Of a stretch of DNA of 41,634 nucleotides, positions 39,761 to 41,634 are shown one piece after another. The notes beneath the pieces are model-generated. The model saw only the letters and a list, made by a program, of their open reading frames with translations. It was not told the DNA's origin and did no database searches. Position 1 is the stretch's first letter; each line of letters opens with the position of its first letter. The DNA is from DASQZJ01 sp035638775 (GTDB lineage: Bacteria > Pseudomonadota > Gammaproteobacteria > UBA5335 > SLRW01), in NCBI GenBank assembly GCA_035638775.1, contig DASQZJ010000074.1, positions 1 to 41,634 on the forward strand, written 5' to 3'. Position numbers and translations under genes: made by a program.

Positions 39761-41311
39761 AGCCATAAACTCCTCCCGCAGCTCGCGTTTCAATACCTTC
39801 CCGATCGTGCTCCGTGGCAGCGAGTCGCGGATTTGCACGGCGTTGAGCCGCTGGGTCTTGCCGAGGCGGGCATTGGCCCACTCGCGCAGATCGTCGGCCG
39901 ATGCGCGGGCACCCTCGCGCAGGACCACGATACCCACGGGCGTCTCGCCCCACTGCTCGCTGGGCACGCCGACCACCGCGGCGTCGGTGACGTCGGGATG
40001 GCGCAGCAGCACCTGCTCCAGGTCCGTGGCGTAGACGTTGAAGCCGCCCGAAATGATCATGTCCTTCTTGCGATCCAGCAGCTGCAGGAAGCCGTCCTCG
40101 TCCAGGCGCCCCATGTCGCCGGTGCGGAAGAACAGGCGCCCCTGCCCGTCGTACCAGAGCAGCTCGCCGGTCTTGTCCGGCCGCTTGTAGTAGCCGGTCA
40201 TCATCGCCTCCGAGCGCCCCGCCACCTCGCCGATCTCGCCCGGGGGGACGGGCCTGCCCTGCTCGTCGAGGATCACCAGCTCGACGTTGTCCGGCGGACG
40301 GCCGACGGTGTCGAGCTTGTCCGGGAACTGGCGGGTATCGAGGAAGGTGGCGACGCCGCCCTCGGTGAGGCCATAGATCTCAATCAGCTCACCCGGCCAG
40401 CGGCGGTTGGCATCCTCGATCACGCTGCGGCGCAGCGGCGCGCTGGTGGAGAGCTTGAGGCGAAAGCTCGACAGGTCGTGCCGGTCGAAGTCCGGGTGCG
40501 CCAGGATGCGCTGGTACTGCACCGGCACCAGCATGGCATGGGTCACCCGGTGCTTCTCGGCCAGGTCCAGGAATTCGCCGGCGTCGAACTTCTTCATCAG
40601 AACCACGGTGCCGCCCCCGGCCAGCGTGGGCAGCAGTGCCACCAGGGTGGTGTTGGAATACAGGGGCGTCGATGAGAGCGTCACGGCATCGCCGTCCATG
40701 CCCAGCTGCTCTCCCAGCACCAGGTGGCGGGAGCGCATCGCGTGCGGGTGCTCGATGCCCTTGGGCATGCCGGTGGTGCCCGAGCTGTAGATCAGGTCGA
40801 AGGGATCGGAGGGACGCACCTCCACCTGCGGCCAGTCCGTCGGCCGGTCGGCAATCCAGGCGTCGAACCCGCGCCAGGGATCCCGCGCAAAGTCCAGGCC
40901 GATGAATCCGCCCGGCAGGATCTGCTCCAGCCCTTCGGCGAAGGCGGCCACCTGCCCGCGGGTGCTTTCCGAGACCGCGAGCACCCGCGCATCGCAATCG
41001 CGGATCATGCGCTCGATGGCATCCCCCTGGACCATCCCCGAAAGCGGCACGGCGCAGCCGCCGGCAACCACCGTGCCGGCGAAGAGGGTAACGTACTCGA
41101 TCGAGGTCGCGGCCAGCATCGCGACCTTGTCGCCGCGCTGCAGGCCCAGGTCCTGCAGGGCGTTGGCGGTCTGCGCGACGCGGCGCGAGAGATCGCCCCA
41201 GGAGAGCCTGCGGTCGTCGAGGATCAGGGCGGTATGCCGCGGCCGTTCCCGGCCGTGCCTGGCGAGGCAGGCGGCAAAATCCACGGGAATGCTGTCCGCT
41301 ACGGACGCCAT
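39749..41311 (-). CDS. acyl-CoA synthetase (AMP-dependent ligase)
   Basis: A 520-aa member of the class I adenylate-forming family. The phosphate loop is YSSGTTGMPKGIEH (about 170-183); IYGLTEGG (about 312-319), FRTGDMGRLDEDGFL and the C-terminal DRKKDMIISGGFNVYATDLE hinge follow; the catalytic lysine is in PRSTIGKVLKRELR at the end. Such enzymes activate fatty or aromatic acids to CoA thioesters. The substrate cannot be named; a link to alkane-derived fatty acids is possible since alkB is 16 kb away, but is only a guess. ATG 41311 is preceded by GGGGGACC. The upstream aminotransferase gene points the same way. Confidence 0.92.
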   Translation of the reverse strand: MASVADSIPVDFAACLARHGRERPRHTALILDDRRLSWGDLSRRVAQTANALQDLGLQRGDKVAMLAATSIEYVTLFAGTVVAGGCAVPLSGMVQGDAIERMIRDCDARVLAVSESTRGQVAAFAEGLEQILPGGFIGLDFARDPWRGFDAWIADRPTDWPQVEVRPSDPFDLIYSSGTTGMPKGIEHPHAMRSRHLVLGEQLGMDGDAVTLSSTPLYSNTTLVALLPTLAGGGTVVLMKKFDAGEFLDLAEKHRVTHAMLVPVQYQRILAHPDFDRHDLSSFRLKLSTSAPLRRSVIEDANRRWPGELIEIYGLTEGGVATFLDTRQFPDKLDTVGRPPDNVELVILDEQGRPVPPGEIGEVAGRSEAMMTGYYKRPDKTGELLWYDGQGRLFFRTGDMGRLDEDGFLQLLDRKKDMIISGGFNVYATDLEQVLLRHPDVTDAAVVGVPSEQWGETPVGIVVLREGARASADDLREWANARLGKTQRLNAVQIRDSLPRSTIGKVLKRELREEFMAASS

Positions 41312-41370
41312 CGGATGGTCCCCCGGCTGAGTGTTGTGGTCGGCAGATGGGGGACAATCCTGTCCGCATC

Positions 41371-41396
41371 CGGCCGGGCACGCAAGTGCCCGGCCG
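41371..41396. other. 11-bp GC-rich hairpin with GNRA tetraloop
   Basis: CGGCCGGGCAC (41371-41381) and GTGCCCGGCCG (41386-41396) pair perfectly around loop GCAA. It lies between the aminotransferase stop and the ligase start on the minus strand. Neither side has a U-tract. It could be an attenuating or mRNA-stabilising stem between co-transcribed genes. Confidence 0.5.
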
Positions 41397-41420
41397 GGGC
41401 CGTGCCGGCGGCCGGCATCC

Positions 41421-41634
41421 TCAGGCCGTTGCCTTGAGGGCCTCGGCGAAGATGTCGGCCGCCTGGTCGACCTGCTGCTCGCTCACGATCAGTGGCGGCA
41501 GCCAGCGCACCACCTGGTGGCCGTAGGCGCCGCAGCGGATCATGAGCAGGCCGCGCTTTTCGCACTCCTTCAGCAGGGCACCGGCACGCTCGCCGTCCGC
41601 GTTGCCGTCGCGGTCGACCATGTAGGTCCCGAGC
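41421..41634 (-). CDS. class III aminotransferase, C-terminal part (partial)
   Basis: Only the last 71 codons or so are in the window; the frame continues past the right edge. GERAGALLKECEKRGLLMIRCGAYGHQVVRWLPPLIVSEQQVDQAADIFAEAL is the typical C-terminal small domain of PLP class III aminotransferases such as 4-aminobutyrate or diaminobutyrate aminotransferase (compare the usual GL..L.CG.YGN..R.LPPL). The substrate cannot be determined. It is 109 bp upstream of the acyl-CoA ligase on the same strand. Confidence 0.85.
   Translation of the reverse strand, partial: LGTYMVDRDGNADGERAGALLKECEKRGLLMIRCGAYGHQVVRWLPPLIVSEQQVDQAADIFAEALKATA

Overview
The window is a GC-rich, gene-dense stretch of a gammaproteobacterial chromosome. 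It opens on the minus strand with the 5' 139 nt of a 16S rRNA gene whose leader carries an E. coli-type boxA and two tandem promoters with consensus -10 hexamers. The 16S signature, the tyrS/anmK and argC/(DUF6776)/bactofilin/erpA neighbourhoods, the ampD-ampE and argE-argA pairs, hemJ and rppH all fit Gammaproteobacteria. A deep-branching GC-rich lineage (Chromatiales or Ectothiorhodospiraceae-like) or a hydrocarbon-using marine relative is my guess, but the sequence alone does not settle the genus.

Layout. 1-643: rRNA start, leader and P1/P2. 644-5357: tyrS (minus) divergent from anmK and ppk. 5367-9753: minus-strand ppx and the argC>DUF6776>bactofilin>erpA operon. 10083-14350: hemJ, rppH, a HAD-IB phosphatase, a six-repeat NHL lipoprotein, a small ABM-domain protein and a HisN-like phosphatase. 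14568-18453: a tight plus-strand operon of FecCD-type permease, ABC ATPase, TonB, PduO-type cobalamin adenosyltransferase and a DUF71 PP-loop protein, i.e. cobalamin uptake and salvage; a BtuF-like binding protein lies 14 kb further on. 18565-28646: FdxA ferredoxin, a 1171-aa GltD/PyrK-like fusion, AlkB alkane monooxygenase, rubredoxin, a membrane-anchored GltB-like FMN/3Fe-4S protein, a cytochrome P450 and an MFS permease. 28663-34547: ACT-malic enzyme with an alpha/beta-hydrolase fragment, ttcA, a Mak-like sugar kinase, btuF, ampE and ampD. 34706-39530: argE, argA, bioA and rsmE. 39749-41634: an acyl-CoA ligase and the C-terminus of a class III aminotransferase.

The part I find most unusual is 18565-27371. 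Two oxygenases (AlkB and a P450) share a locus with three small or large electron carriers and with flavoproteins resembling both halves of glutamate synthase, the GltD-like half being fused to a PyrK/NfnA-like module. No ordinary rubredoxin reductase or P450 ferredoxin reductase is seen. My inference is that the fusion, with or without the GltB-like protein, is the reductase system for these oxygenases; this is untested.

Smaller signals that the genes do not explain are: a 20-bp duplication of the tyrS ribosome-binding site and start that creates a 7-codon overlapping leader ORF; a perfect palindrome that holds both stop codons of ppk and ppx; two mutually exclusive hairpins ahead of the HAD gene; an octamer array (AAGTTATT) after argE; and two convergent terminators carrying the same 31-nt tail in inverted orientation.
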